Below, piece after piece: positions 1-9,678 of a DNA stretch of 51,360 nucleotides. The notes beneath the pieces were generated by a model that was not told the DNA's origin, searched no databases, and saw only the letters and a program-made list of their open reading frames with translations. The position numbers and the translations under genes are program-made. Numbering within the stretch: position 1 is the first letter of the stretch; each line of letters opens with the position of its first letter. The stretch lies in NCBI RefSeq assembly GCF_001039355.2, contig NW_019775499.1:301481-352840 (forward strand). The letters run 5' to 3'. Source of the DNA: Lingula anatina (lineage: Eukaryota > Brachiopoda > Lingulata > Lingulida > Lingulidae).

Positions 1-1968
1 TTTAGGGTTAATTTGGTCCAGATACTCCATGGTTATCATCCCCAAGAACTGGAATCTTTTTAGCGTCAATATATTTGTAGCAATAACTGGGATATATCAG
101 CTACAAAAAATATACTTGTAAGTTTTTTAGTGTAGAAAAAGGGTTACCTTCACTGGTAAACATATAGAGACATTGAAGAGTTGCAGCAGTTTACATAGCA
201 AATATTACATGTTGATTTTTTTTGGTCATTAAATGCAGCTTGTGTAGTCCCCAACTTTATCATATAATGATGCAGTGGACATTATCCAAGTATAGCTGAA
301 AATAAATTAAAACCGTTGGCTCGTTGGCTTGACATCACACTAGACTAGGAAAAGATGCAAGAAACTTTTCAGCAATAAGGGTGATACTGTACACTGGTAA
401 TGTCATTTTAGAAATCAATACAAAAGTGATACACAAAACATTGTGAATCCATACTCTGATAATAGTATTCATAAGACTATAATTAGACAGAACTTAGAGC
501 TCTGTAGATTCATTCCATCTGCTTTCATTGCTACATCACACTCTCTATTCTGCCATTATTTCTGCTTCCACTCTCCTAGAAATATTGCTTGATTTTATGA
601 TAATGTTGAGTTTTGAGACTTCGGGCTATCTTGGTTATCCCCATTGGTGACAGTGTTGACAACACAGCATATAGCTACCACATCCATAACTTGTGGTCAA
701 ACTGTTATACCAATGGACCAGACTGTCAGTATATCCACATGACACGACTTCCTTTATTTGCATCTTTTTAATGATGATATTGTCTATCATATATCAGACA
801 CGTAGAAACTTTTTTCTTTATTGGTATTTTTTATTTTGATTCCTTATATTTGGATATTATATATGGGTCCATGAATGCAAAGCACATATGTCCCTTTATA
901 CAAGTAATCACATGCATAAACGAACATTCAATACAATCAACTAATATATAGACAGTATTCTATTTTTGTGTTATTTTACACCTGAGACATGAAATCTTTA
1001 TTATTTAGACGTTTAATACCTTCATTTAAATATGGCTTTCTTGAGTAGAGGGAAACTGAATGACTTAAAGAGTCAAGCCAATGACTTAAAAAGAGTCCAG
1101 CCAATTTGTTTTTTGTATCGGAGAACTGAAATGACTAGAAAGTTTTTGTTAATTGCCTATAAACAAAATATTTGTGGTTTTTAAGTTTTTATAAAAAGAA
1201 CAATAGAAATAAGTATACATGTAAGAAGTTATTTGTTGATATTGAGTAGGATGGGGCATTGGAGTGTAATAATTAATTTTTTATTTCCCCTTTCCACCCT
1301 CCAACCCACTGATAATTGAAGTGTAGAAACATAGCCCTTTAGGTCTCATTGTGTGTGTGTTTTCTCATTTTTTGATGATTCATGTATTTTGAGAAGTAGA
1401 ATTGTTTTGTTTGAATTTTTGAGTAATAACTGAGATCTAGACATACAATGCACATTAAGTGATCACATTGATTTAAGTTATACTTATAGGGGGCAGACTT
1501 TCAAAATTACTCAATTTGTGATTGAATAACATAATATGACCTTAATATGCCATGCTTGCAGTATTAAAACTGCATACTTTGTAAAAAAGGAAATATTTGA
1601 TATTTGAAATCTTACATGGAAGCTCATAATAGGGTTCTAGTAAGTGCACATTGAAAGTGTTTTAAATGAAAGATTGAATAATGTTTAATTACATTACAAA
1701 GAGAATCCAAATTTTTCATATTATTAATTTGCCCCCAATGCCTTAACCAGGGATATCAATCTCTGCAGTCCACCTTCAATTGTTTACAGCCCTAAAAGTC
1801 TCAGTCATTTGCAATCCTTATTAAAATAAAATTAATTGAAGGGGTCATATTCTGTGGAAAAAAATGACTGTCATGATTAGAAAATTTCCACATCCAATCT
1901 AAGTAATGAGCAGTGACATTAAGTATACACCATAATTATTTTTAAAAAATAGAGTAGAAGAAAGTAGA
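1..1968. other. AT-rich flank downstream of the ankyrin gene
   Basis: I see no convincing gene here. The stretch is AT-rich and low in complexity and should contain the 3' UTR of the minus-strand ankyrin gene at 1969. On the minus strand a good acceptor (TTTTTTGTAG) near 103-112 precedes about 30 open codons that end at a stop at 8-10. That open run is short enough to be chance. Confidence 0.5.
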
Positions 1969-2943
1969 TTATAATAATATGCATGCTGCTGAGGTAGTCG
2001 TTCCAGGTTTCATGTTTGGATGTGCATCCTCATTATTTCTAGAAATGATGTTGTCATCCCCATCTTTACTGTAATTGACAACAGGTAATATTCGGACTAA
2101 GTCAATATGACCTAAATCTTGTGCTGTATCTCGAAGACTTCTTGGTGTGTAGGCTTTTAAATAATTTTCCCTATATGCCATATCCATTGTGTTAATATCA
2201 CAGTTGCCGAAACGGAGCAGCTTTTGTGCAAGTTTTATATCACCTGCTAGGACAGCATGGGCAAGCTCTGTGGTGGTTAATTTTGATTCTAGAAATTGAC
2301 AAAGCTCAGCATTTTTTGTCTCTTTTGCTATCTCCAATAGATGCTTGCCATCATGTTTACTGTTGACTCGCACCCAGTAACTGACTAGACGTTGTGTGGT
2401 TTTAAGATCCCCCTTTTGCACAGCCATGGATATTCCTGGCTTGAATTTAAGAAAGGTACTCATGAGTTCATATTCAAACGGGCCACCATTTGCTCTTATC
2501 ACCTCAACTATTTCATCTTCGGGCACAGCGCCGCATCTGAGCAATGCCAGCATGATATCATGCAAGCCCTTCTCTGCAGCATGATAAAGCGCTGTCCGTC
2601 CTCGGTAATCCATAGCATCAATACGGATGCCAGAATTGGACAAACTATATACCATAGGAATGAATGTCCTTTCTGTAGTTCCATCCGCTGTGAAAACAAG
2701 CAGGTGTAAATATGTCAGTTGGAATTCATCCTCAACTGTGTGTACAGAACAACCTCCACGTATTGCCGAGGACAAACCATGAGGGTCTTTCTCCTTGATT
2801 GCCTTATAAATGGAAGATTGGTGGAAATTTGGAGCATGTATGTCTAGTTCAAATGTCTCTGTCATATGCTGCTTAGACATTTGTCTGTTGTGTTTGGGTG
2901 GCAGCATCAGAGTACCCACGTCACATTTTTTCTCATGTCTCAT
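1969..2943 (-). CDS. Ankyrin-repeat protein with C-terminal CaaX box
   Basis: This is a 324-residue protein read from one coding exon. The clearest ankyrin repeat is at about residues 114-141 (GRTALYHAAEKG, then LLRCGA). Weaker repeats lie before it (about 49-110) and after it (175-225 and 227-290, with ELAHAVLAGDIKLAQKLLRFG), so five or six repeats probably form one solenoid for protein binding. The last four residues are CILL, a CaaX box; a final Leu normally directs geranylgeranylation by GGTase-I, so I infer attachment to a membrane. There is no signal peptide or membrane segment. The start is supported by an in-frame stop just upstream. A strong acceptor at 2996-3005 (minus-strand TTTTCTTTTCAG) ends a 5' UTR intron, so the upstream non-coding exon lies at higher coordinates. 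I cannot name an orthologue. Confidence 0.85.
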   Translation of the reverse strand: MRHEKKCDVGTLMLPPKHNRQMSKQHMTETFELDIHAPNFHQSSIYKAIKEKDPHGLSSAIRGGCSVHTVEDEFQLTYLHLLVFTADGTTERTFIPMVYSLSNSGIRIDAMDYRGRTALYHAAEKGLHDIMLALLRCGAVPEDEIVEVIRANGGPFEYELMSTFLKFKPGISMAVQKGDLKTTQRLVSYWVRVNSKHDGKHLLEIAKETKNAELCQFLESKLTTTELAHAVLAGDIKLAQKLLRFGNCDINTMDMAYRENYLKAYTPRSLRDTAQDLGHIDLVRILPVVNYSKDGDDNIISRNNEDAHPNMKPGTTTSAACILL

Positions 2944-3156
2944 AAGAATGAAGTAAGTGATCCCACTTTCATGATCAGTTCCTCATTAAGATGGCCTGAA
3001 AAGAAAAAAACATTTAAATAATTAAGAATTTCACTCCTGTTACTATGCTAAATTTTAACTATAACAGAAAGACGTTGCCTGTCATATTATAGTACCAATA
3101 ACAAAAGCATTAAAAAAGACAGAAAAAGTGAAAACCTGATGGGAAAGAGTTTTGAA

Positions 3157-3365
3157 TAAGGCTTCGTTCACATGAAAAATCTATTTTCTAAAAATCTATT
3201 TTCTATTCGCATTATCTTGTGATCACGGTCTGTGCCCTGAATTGTTACTAGCCAGTTACTTCCAAAGCTGTAATTAATTCTCTGCTGCGCTCGGAGTGAT
3301 CACAAGATACTGCGAATAGAAAATAGATTTTTAGAAAATAGATTTTTCATGTGAACGGAGTCTAA
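3157..3365. repeat. PIF/Harbinger-like MITE with long terminal inverted repeats
   Basis: The element spans 3160-3362 (203 bp). Its two ends are inverted copies of each other over about 65 bp with few mismatches: the left arm starts GGCTTCGTTCACATG and the right arm, read inward, starts GACTCCGTTCACATG. It is flanked on both sides by TAA (3157-3159 and 3363-3365), the 3-bp TWA target duplication typical of PIF/Harbinger elements. There is no transposase, so it is non-autonomous. It sits just upstream of the 5' UTR acceptor of the ankyrin gene, probably in its first intron. Confidence 0.8.
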
Positions 3366-3380
3366 ATTGGCAAAGTGAGG

Positions 3381-3600
3381 TTCAGTGGTGCATGGCTTAA
3401 ATCTTCCCCTTTTGATTACAGACAATTTGAAATTGCCCCAGGGTCATTAATTATTTCTAAGGAACTAATTTCAATACATCATCTTGCTGTACAGCAGTGC
3501 ATAGCGTAAATCTTTCCCTTTTAATTACAGACATTTTGTGAAAAATAACCTCGAGAGTCATTAATCGTTTATTTAAATTTCAATATATCTTCTTGCTTGC
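3381..3600. repeat. Diverged two-copy tandem duplication, unit about 110 bp
   Basis: Copy A (about 3381-3490) and copy B (about 3491-3600) share the same ordered blocks: CAGTGGTGCAT / CAGCAGTGCAT, then TTTTGATTACAGACA / TTTTAATTACAGACA, GTCATTAAT, and TTTCAATACATCATCTTGC / TTTCAATATATCTTCTTGC. The divergence suggests an old duplication. It starts about 15 bp beyond the MITE. Confidence 0.65.
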
Positions 3601-4803
3601 TGGGGTGATTACATAACTGTCAATAGTAACAGCATCCAGTTTGTACTTGACAACACTCTGATTTTACAATGTTGTGAAACACATGAACCTGGCCATGAAG
3701 TGATATGTGGAGCCTACCTGAAAAGTCTCTCTTCACCACCACTTTCTGCAGACTTAATGAGCCTACCTGTCATTTGCAAAGTACCAGCTAGACTATTAAT
3801 GCTGCCCTTTTTTTCTGAAAGAATACCCACGTTGTTCAGTAATGTATTTGTCCCGACTTAAGAATTTAGTTTACCTGCGCCATGTTGCCCCCGGTGTTTT
3901 CACAACAGCTTACCAAAGTAAACATGCTAGTCAATATCATTTAGATTCAGCTGCATAGGTAATCTATTGACATGCAAATTTAGGGCTCTTGGTAGAAAGG
4001 AAATCAAAAAGGACTGCATACTTGTAATTTGCTGATGCATGCTCATGCCAGTATCGTATGGGAGTATGTGGTTGCATCTGCATATTGATGGTTTTAGTTC
4101 TTTTTTCATTGAGTGCACGATTGTTCAGCAGCTTTGGCGATAAAGAATGTTTATATAGAATCTGATATCATTATCATTGGCACTACATTTAAGTGACTGA
4201 TAGAATGACCCTTCATCCTTTCCTCATCTATTTCATTCTCTTTATTTTTAATAATTTGAAATATTTTAAGTTTTTTAATTTTCTTGTTGGAGTTAATATC
4301 CATAGTCATAGAGTTTGGTATTACATTATATAATATAGTAATTTTTGGTGCTAAACAGTCTTGTGTTCTGATGCAGTTTTATGTATGTAGCATCAAAATG
4401 GTACAACTTAGGTAAATTTCAACTATTAATCATGAATGTGATTCACATACAGCAGTTAGTCACACAAAAATGCTTGTAATTAGCAGAAAATTGACATTTG
4501 TCACAGTCATTTAATGAATGAGTCCCAAGAGCTTATGTACTATGTGAAGAAGTCATTTAGTCAGTGCTGGTATGTCCATCTCTTCTAGTAATTAGGTGGC
4601 AATAATGAGTTTTGTGTATTGTGGAAGTAACATTATTTTCATAGCAACTTTTTAAAGTTTCTTTGTAAAGGTTGATAATATCTTTTTTCTTTAAAAGTGT
4701 CAGGAAAAAACATCTTTGAGGATGAGGGTATGGCAGAAGCACTGTATTCATTTATGTCCCTTTAGCTTGTCAGTGAATTAGAACATTTATGGATAAAAAA
4801 TTA

Positions 4804-4930
4804 CATTACACAGTATCATACCCTGAACAAATTTTGAGCGGTGATGCAATGCTTTTCAACCCCACTGAGAATCGTCACTATCACATCGTGTACTAGGCAA
4901 GAGCGGTGTCGCGTCTGATACTGTGTAATG
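4804..4930. repeat. Short inverted-repeat element, possible MITE
   Basis: A 15-bp word, CATTACACAGTATCA, at 4804-4818 recurs as an exact inverted copy at 4916-4930, enclosing 97 bp that is more GC-rich than its surroundings. I see no clear target-site duplication, so the transposon assignment is tentative. Confidence 0.4.
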
Positions 4931-5338
4931 CGATCTGACACACACCTTGAAAACGAGTAGTGTGGTCTGATCTACTGGTGAATTCAGGATCATTCGGTGC
5001 CGAGTCTGGTAGTTGGGTAGGCCTGATGTAGGTTGTATTGCAAATTAGCTCTGATGAACTACTGACTGTTTAATTATGGCCTCAAAATATGACCCTGAGG
5101 TTTTCATGTGAAACATCAGTTTAATTATCCCCTTGGTATAAACATATCATTTTCCTTCATTTCACATAAATCAGATGTGATAGATTCATGCAAAAGGTCA
5201 CGTACTAGTATTATATTATAGTCAAGTAAGATACATAATAGTATCCACCATAGCACATAGGCCTTAATACATTTTAGTTTTTGTTTTATCATCAGAATCA
5301 TAACTGCTATGAAAATGTGAACATCCAGTTACTATAAA

Positions 5339-5380
5339 ACACACACACACAGTGAGAGAGAGAGAGACAGACAGAGAGAG
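5339..5380. repeat. Compound (AC)n-(GA)n microsatellite
   Basis: An AC run at 5339-5351 is followed by a GA-rich run to 5380, interrupted by ACAGACAG. Confidence 0.9.
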
Positions 5381-5821
5381 GTGTTAACCATACCTTGATG
5401 TAATCAAACCACACTGACATGGAGGTCAGTGATCCCCCCATCTTGTTACGGTGATATCACATATCTTGTATTATCTCAGCGTAGAATGTTTTTATACACT
5501 GTAATACTACAGCACCATTTTTTCTCAATCAGTGGCTGCTACCTCAAACCATTGTTGTGTCATCTACACTGCAGTTCAGTATTAATGTCTATCCAGAGAG
5601 CATAGAAATAGGCAATTAGTGGAGACATATGCAAAGGGCAGCTGCAAGGGAAGTAAACCAAGCTTATTGATCAGAGAAACTTCATAAAACTTGCAAATCA
5701 TCAGTGGCAATCGGGGTTTACTGGTATGACCCAGCACACACAAGCCATTCTCAGCATCATATTTAATTATATTTATGAAATGGGCTGTTACCAGAAACGA
5801 TATAGCTGGTGATATTTGCTT

Positions 5822-5850
5822 CCCCCCCCCCCCCCCCCAAAAAAAAAAAA
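5822..5850. repeat. C17-A12 homopolymer junction
   Basis: Seventeen C followed directly by twelve A. Lengths in such a run are unreliable in an assembly. Confidence 0.9.
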
Positions 5851-6136
5851 GGAAGTTTGGATAAGGTGTTGGTATACACCCATGTAATTCCAAGGTTTAA
5901 TTGCAGCAAAACAATGTACAATGTTCACATTTGTAAACTAGAACGTACCTTGTACCTATTTTTCAACATTTGGAAATCTTTTTAGAATGTGTTTTTATTC
6001 AAATAGAAAGAGTACGTGAACTTCAGGGACTACCATGTACATGATAACCTGCATAATTTTGATTTCTTTTAAGTGTGGTGAGCTGGTATTTTATTATTGT
6101 CAGACAGAATTAAACCTTTTTTCTTTTCTTTTCCAG

Positions 6137-6182
6137 TTACAGACAGGAACTAAAAAAGAAGGAGCAGGCAGAGGAATCTTAA
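6137..6182 (+). other. Candidate terminal coding exon of an unidentified plus-strand gene
   Basis: A strong acceptor (TTTTCTTTTCCAG, ending at 6136) is followed, in the frame that uses one upstream base, by a short charged coding stretch, YRQELKKKEQAEES, then a stop at 6180-6182. An AATAAA at 6823-6828 with a T/G-rich sequence after it would end a 640-nt 3' UTR. The highly charged, Lys/Glu-rich tail looks like a natural C-terminus. I find no matching upstream exon in the window, so this could be chance. Confidence 0.25.
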
Positions 6183-6196
6183 CATGGAGCAAAATT

Positions 6197-6232
6197 ATAA
6201 TATATATAAATATATATATACATATATGTATG
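6197..6232. repeat. TA-rich microsatellite
   Basis: Interrupted (TA)n with TACATATATGTATGTATG. Confidence 0.8.
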
Positions 6233-7439
6233 TATGCCACCTAATGGACAATAAGTATAGGAACCAAGGGAGTGGGCAATCAGATATCTCTTTCTTGACT
6301 TACACTGCACATAACTATACCCACTATCACTACTCAGTGACATTGATGTGTCAATAACAAAGATTTTTACATGTAGAGATTTTATTTAAAGAACCTGAAG
6401 ATACTTTTAAAACCTAAAAGTTTACAGAATGTTTGTTTGTTTGCCACAGTATACTGTTGTTTGAACTGAGTTATTTGTAAAAGTGTTTTATGAAAATTTG
6501 TGAAGGTTACTACTAGTAATAAATGCTATTACTTCATTGCAGTATTATTTGACAATATTTAAGATGTCATTTCTTTTCCCTAAAATCATTCAAGTTTAAA
6601 AAAAATGGCAAATTCTATAATTCAAAAATGTGATATTTTATGTTTGTGGAAAGCTTGTGTAGAGCACCTTTTTAGCTATAGGTAGAGAGATTAACAAAAT
6701 CATTTTAAAATTAACTGTTGGTGTGGTTTGTTAAGGAAAGAATGTTTTTATTATTATTATGTAGTTAAATACTACATTCTTCATAATACATGTAACTGTT
6801 ATGTAACATAGGCTGTGAAGATAATAAATGGTTTGTTGAAAAAATTGTCTTCCTGATGTGATAGAAATTCTTTTTAAAAAAACACAAAGATACTGGCTAC
6901 ATCACATGATAAAGAAGAAGGTGTAAAAGAACCTTTCATTATGCAAAATCACATATGTCGTTGACTATGTGTCATTGACAATTTGTTTACCAAAAACCAA
7001 TGCAAAGATAATTGTTTTTAAAAGATGTTAAATGGGTTATTAATTGAATACATTTACATGTAGGTATTTATATTGCCCAAAGAAACAAGATGACTATTCT
7101 AAAATTGACAAGATGATGATGAAGTGAGACATAACGATTAATCCAGAAAATATGTTTGAATAACAGAACGAGCCGAACATAATGCCATTTTGAATTTTCT
7201 GATAGCAAAAATCAAGGGATTTTTATCCATAAAAAAACTGAAACCATGTAAAAAACAGATATTTGTTAAGTGCTCTTGTAACGCTATTTTCATTTAACCC
7301 ATTAAGTATAAGATCGTGAAAAAATAATTGTCTACTAGTGCGTAACCATTTAGAAAAGACGCGAACACATCTTTCCTCCCGTCTCCCGCCTTAAAGTTGA
7401 CAGCACAACTAACACATTTTACAGGAATTAATTCAGGTG

Positions 7440-7592
7440 TGCTTTGTCACCATCATTTTATACCTGACGCATGCGCACATCGGTAGCTGTGACTAATGGA
7501 GAACGACCGGAGAGAGGGCTTGCTATGATGTCAAACAGACCCTGTCTTCTTCGTCCTGTGATGTTTGCCAGTTGAATACTGGGCAGAGAACA
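7440..7592 (+). promoter_or_regulatory. Probable promoter/5' UTR of the LDLa-LU gene
   Basis: This stretch is more GC- and CpG-rich than its surroundings and contains a GCATGCGC core (7469-7476), the centre of an NRF1-type site, about 120 bp upstream of the start codon. No TATA box is evident. Confidence 0.35.
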
Positions 7593-9657
7593 ATGGATGT
7601 GAAAAATTCATATTTAATAGCCGTCTTGGTGCTTTTAACTGGTACAGGTGAGTGCTTAATTTAACTCTCGACACGCAACAAAGTTTAAGTCGTGTTTGAA
7701 TTTGTGACCTAAATATGAAGTTGGCACTTAATGCGAGTGATATTTTGGAACTCAGTTGATGTCCTGTTGACGTTTAACTTTAATTTACTGATAGTCAAGT
7801 CGCATTTTTCATCAGCCCATTTTCCGAAGATGTTTCTATACCTGTCAATTTCTATCCGCCTACATATATGAAATGTATACACGCGATAAAACGGGTGTAA
7901 CGATTTCTTTTTATTTCACCTTAGACCCATCATGAGTGTATATTGTGGGTTCTTGACTGGACTGAAGGTGCAAATGCGACGGCAAGAAAATGAAATCTGC
8001 GATTTCTTTCATAATGCTGTGCACATAAATACTATTATAACGCACGTTTTAATGCCTGAAGACAAGTAATTGCAAAACCTTAACGGGACATGGGACTCTT
8101 TCCCCTTTTTTTTCATATTACCACGTCTCTCTTTTATCATACGCTTTATGTATAATTCCAGTGTCTGCTTACGAATCCTGTGAACACGACTACGGGAAAT
8201 ATGATGGATTCAAATGCAAGAACGGAGAGTGTATCAATCCTAAGTATATGTGTGACGGAGAAGCCGATTGTATAGATGAGAGTGATGAATCTTGGGAGAG
8301 AGCTGGATGCACCATACATAACCAGAGACGAGGTAAGACCCCCCCCCCCTCCTCGTGCTTCACCTTATTATAGAAAATCAAGATTTAAAAAAGATATTGA
8401 ATGATAGATGGTGTTAAATTCAGTCCATTTCATGGATCCATTGGTAAATTCTGATCATGTGATCAGTACAGACACCTGAAAACGAATGACATTATTAGGG
8501 AACAAAGAGAAAGCTATAACTGTTGAGTGAATATTTTGTAAGGGAACTGTCCTATAATGCTACACAGGACATGCATTTGAAACAAAAAATGTTTTTCAAT
8601 TACTGTACGAAATTGTTTGTACCACTTTTTAAGTCATCAAGTATATTTGAGGCTTTTTTCAAAAAGCGCATAGAAAGAAAAATCTTGGCCATCTAGTCTT
8701 TTCCAAATTTTTGGGCCACTTTGATAAGCTATTTGTTATTGAAAGGGTTACTTTGTCTCATCTTTTACATAAACTATCATTTATAACATATTTGTTATTT
8801 ATACCTAATTGAATTTCATTTGACAGGTTACAGATGCTACAAGTGTGTTGACTGTGAATTCTGGCACATGAACATATACACCACTGGGTGCCTGTACGGA
8901 TGCAGAAAAACTATTATTAGTAGCAGTCCTGCAGGTGCTATAGGTCTGTATAATAATAAATTGTAGACAATTATATTTCAAATACGTTAACTGTAGTATT
9001 TTGTGAAAGAAAGAAATTTTGATTTACATTTTTTAAATTCTGAGTTAGCTAAGTTGCCTTTGTCTTGCTTGGCATAGATGTGCGCTTTGGAAGAAAGTAA
9101 CATATTGTAAAAGTAATTAATTTTAAAGTGTTAGGTCAATAATTTTATCGTTTTCACTAGACGTGTTTTTCATTACATTGCTTACAAAGGAGGCGGTAAG
9201 TCACGCTGAAGTGTTTTAAAGATAAAACAGCTTTCTTTCTTTTTTTCTTGAAAAGGTTGATGTTTGTTTCTGATGTTAAATCCATTTATTAAGAATGGTG
9301 GGATTTTGAAGGAGTTAAAATAAAGGCACTCAAGACAACATATCTTCTGTCTTTAGATATATTTCAATATAGATACAGTTCTTCTACTTGAAAAATCAAT
9401 TGTGCAACATTGTTTGTAAATTATATATCGTTAACGTTCCAGACACCACTCTCACCAGGACCGTGTCACGTGACTGCGCAGTGTATTCCTCACAGCGCCC
9501 CGTGCGCGACGAATGCCTCCTTCAAAGTACGGAAAAGCGGATCGATTGCACATGCCTTTCCAATATCTGCAACAAAGCTCAGACGATAAAAACAAATGGA
9601 ATGCAGTTTTTGTTAGGACTTCTAGTTTTTGCTGTCGTCTCAATCATTTTAATTTGA
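7593..9657 (+). CDS. Secreted/GPI-anchored LDLa plus Ly6/uPAR (LU) domain protein
   Basis: Four coding exons: 7593-7647, 8162-8332, 8827-8934 and 9443-9657, about 182 residues. Exon 1 is a signal peptide (YLIAVLVLLTG). Exon 2 is one complete LDL-receptor class A module with six cysteines (C25, C37, C42, C49, C55, C68) and the acidic calcium-binding tail CIDESDE. Exons 3-4 form a Ly6/uPAR-type three-finger domain: ten cysteines starting CYKCVDC (from C79) and ending CTCLSNICN (C154-N155), the hallmark closing Cys-Asn. The C-terminus is a hydrophobic tail after TNG with no charged cytoplasmic end, which fits a GPI-anchor signal, with N163 or G164 as a possible attachment site. All three introns are phase 1, as in shuffled extracellular modules. 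Exon 3 has a second in-frame donor at 8943/8944 that would add three residues. A surface receptor or ligand-binding role is inferred; the ligand is unknown. Confidence 0.85.
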
Positions 9658-9672
9658 GAGGTTTTAAAGCTC

Positions 9673-9678
9673 AATAAA
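9673..9678 (+). terminator. Polyadenylation signal AATAAA
   Basis: It lies 15 nt after the stop codon of the LDLa-LU gene. A second AATAAA at 10142-10147 would give a 3' UTR of about 0.5 kb; which one is used is unknown. Confidence 0.5.

Larger units (their letters stand above)
3601..7592. other. Intergenic or first-intron DNA between ankyrin and LDLa-LU genes
   Basis: It probably contains the non-coding first exon and promoter of the minus-strand ankyrin gene, which I cannot place. It also holds a short inverted repeat (4804-4930), microsatellites, a C/A homopolymer junction and a candidate orphan 3' exon (6137-6182). Several open frames of 60-100 codons lack domain signatures or coding-like composition and were not accepted as genes. 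Confidence 0.5.

Noticed and set aside
8-112. Minus-strand 30-codon terminal exon at the window start
   Set aside because: The acceptor is good but the open run is too short, has no recognisable family, and nothing upstream continues it.
2392-2709. 105-codon plus-strand frame over the ankyrin gene
   Set aside because: It is the antisense shadow of the ankyrin coding region.
3567-3858. About 96 open codons on the plus strand without an ATG start
   Set aside because: No acceptor at the start, no convincing donor, no family resemblance, and several frames of this length are expected by chance.
9465-9474. Perfect GTCACGTGAC palindrome as a regulatory site
   Set aside because: It lies inside coding exon 4 of the LDLa-LU gene and is explained by the protein sequence (VSRD).
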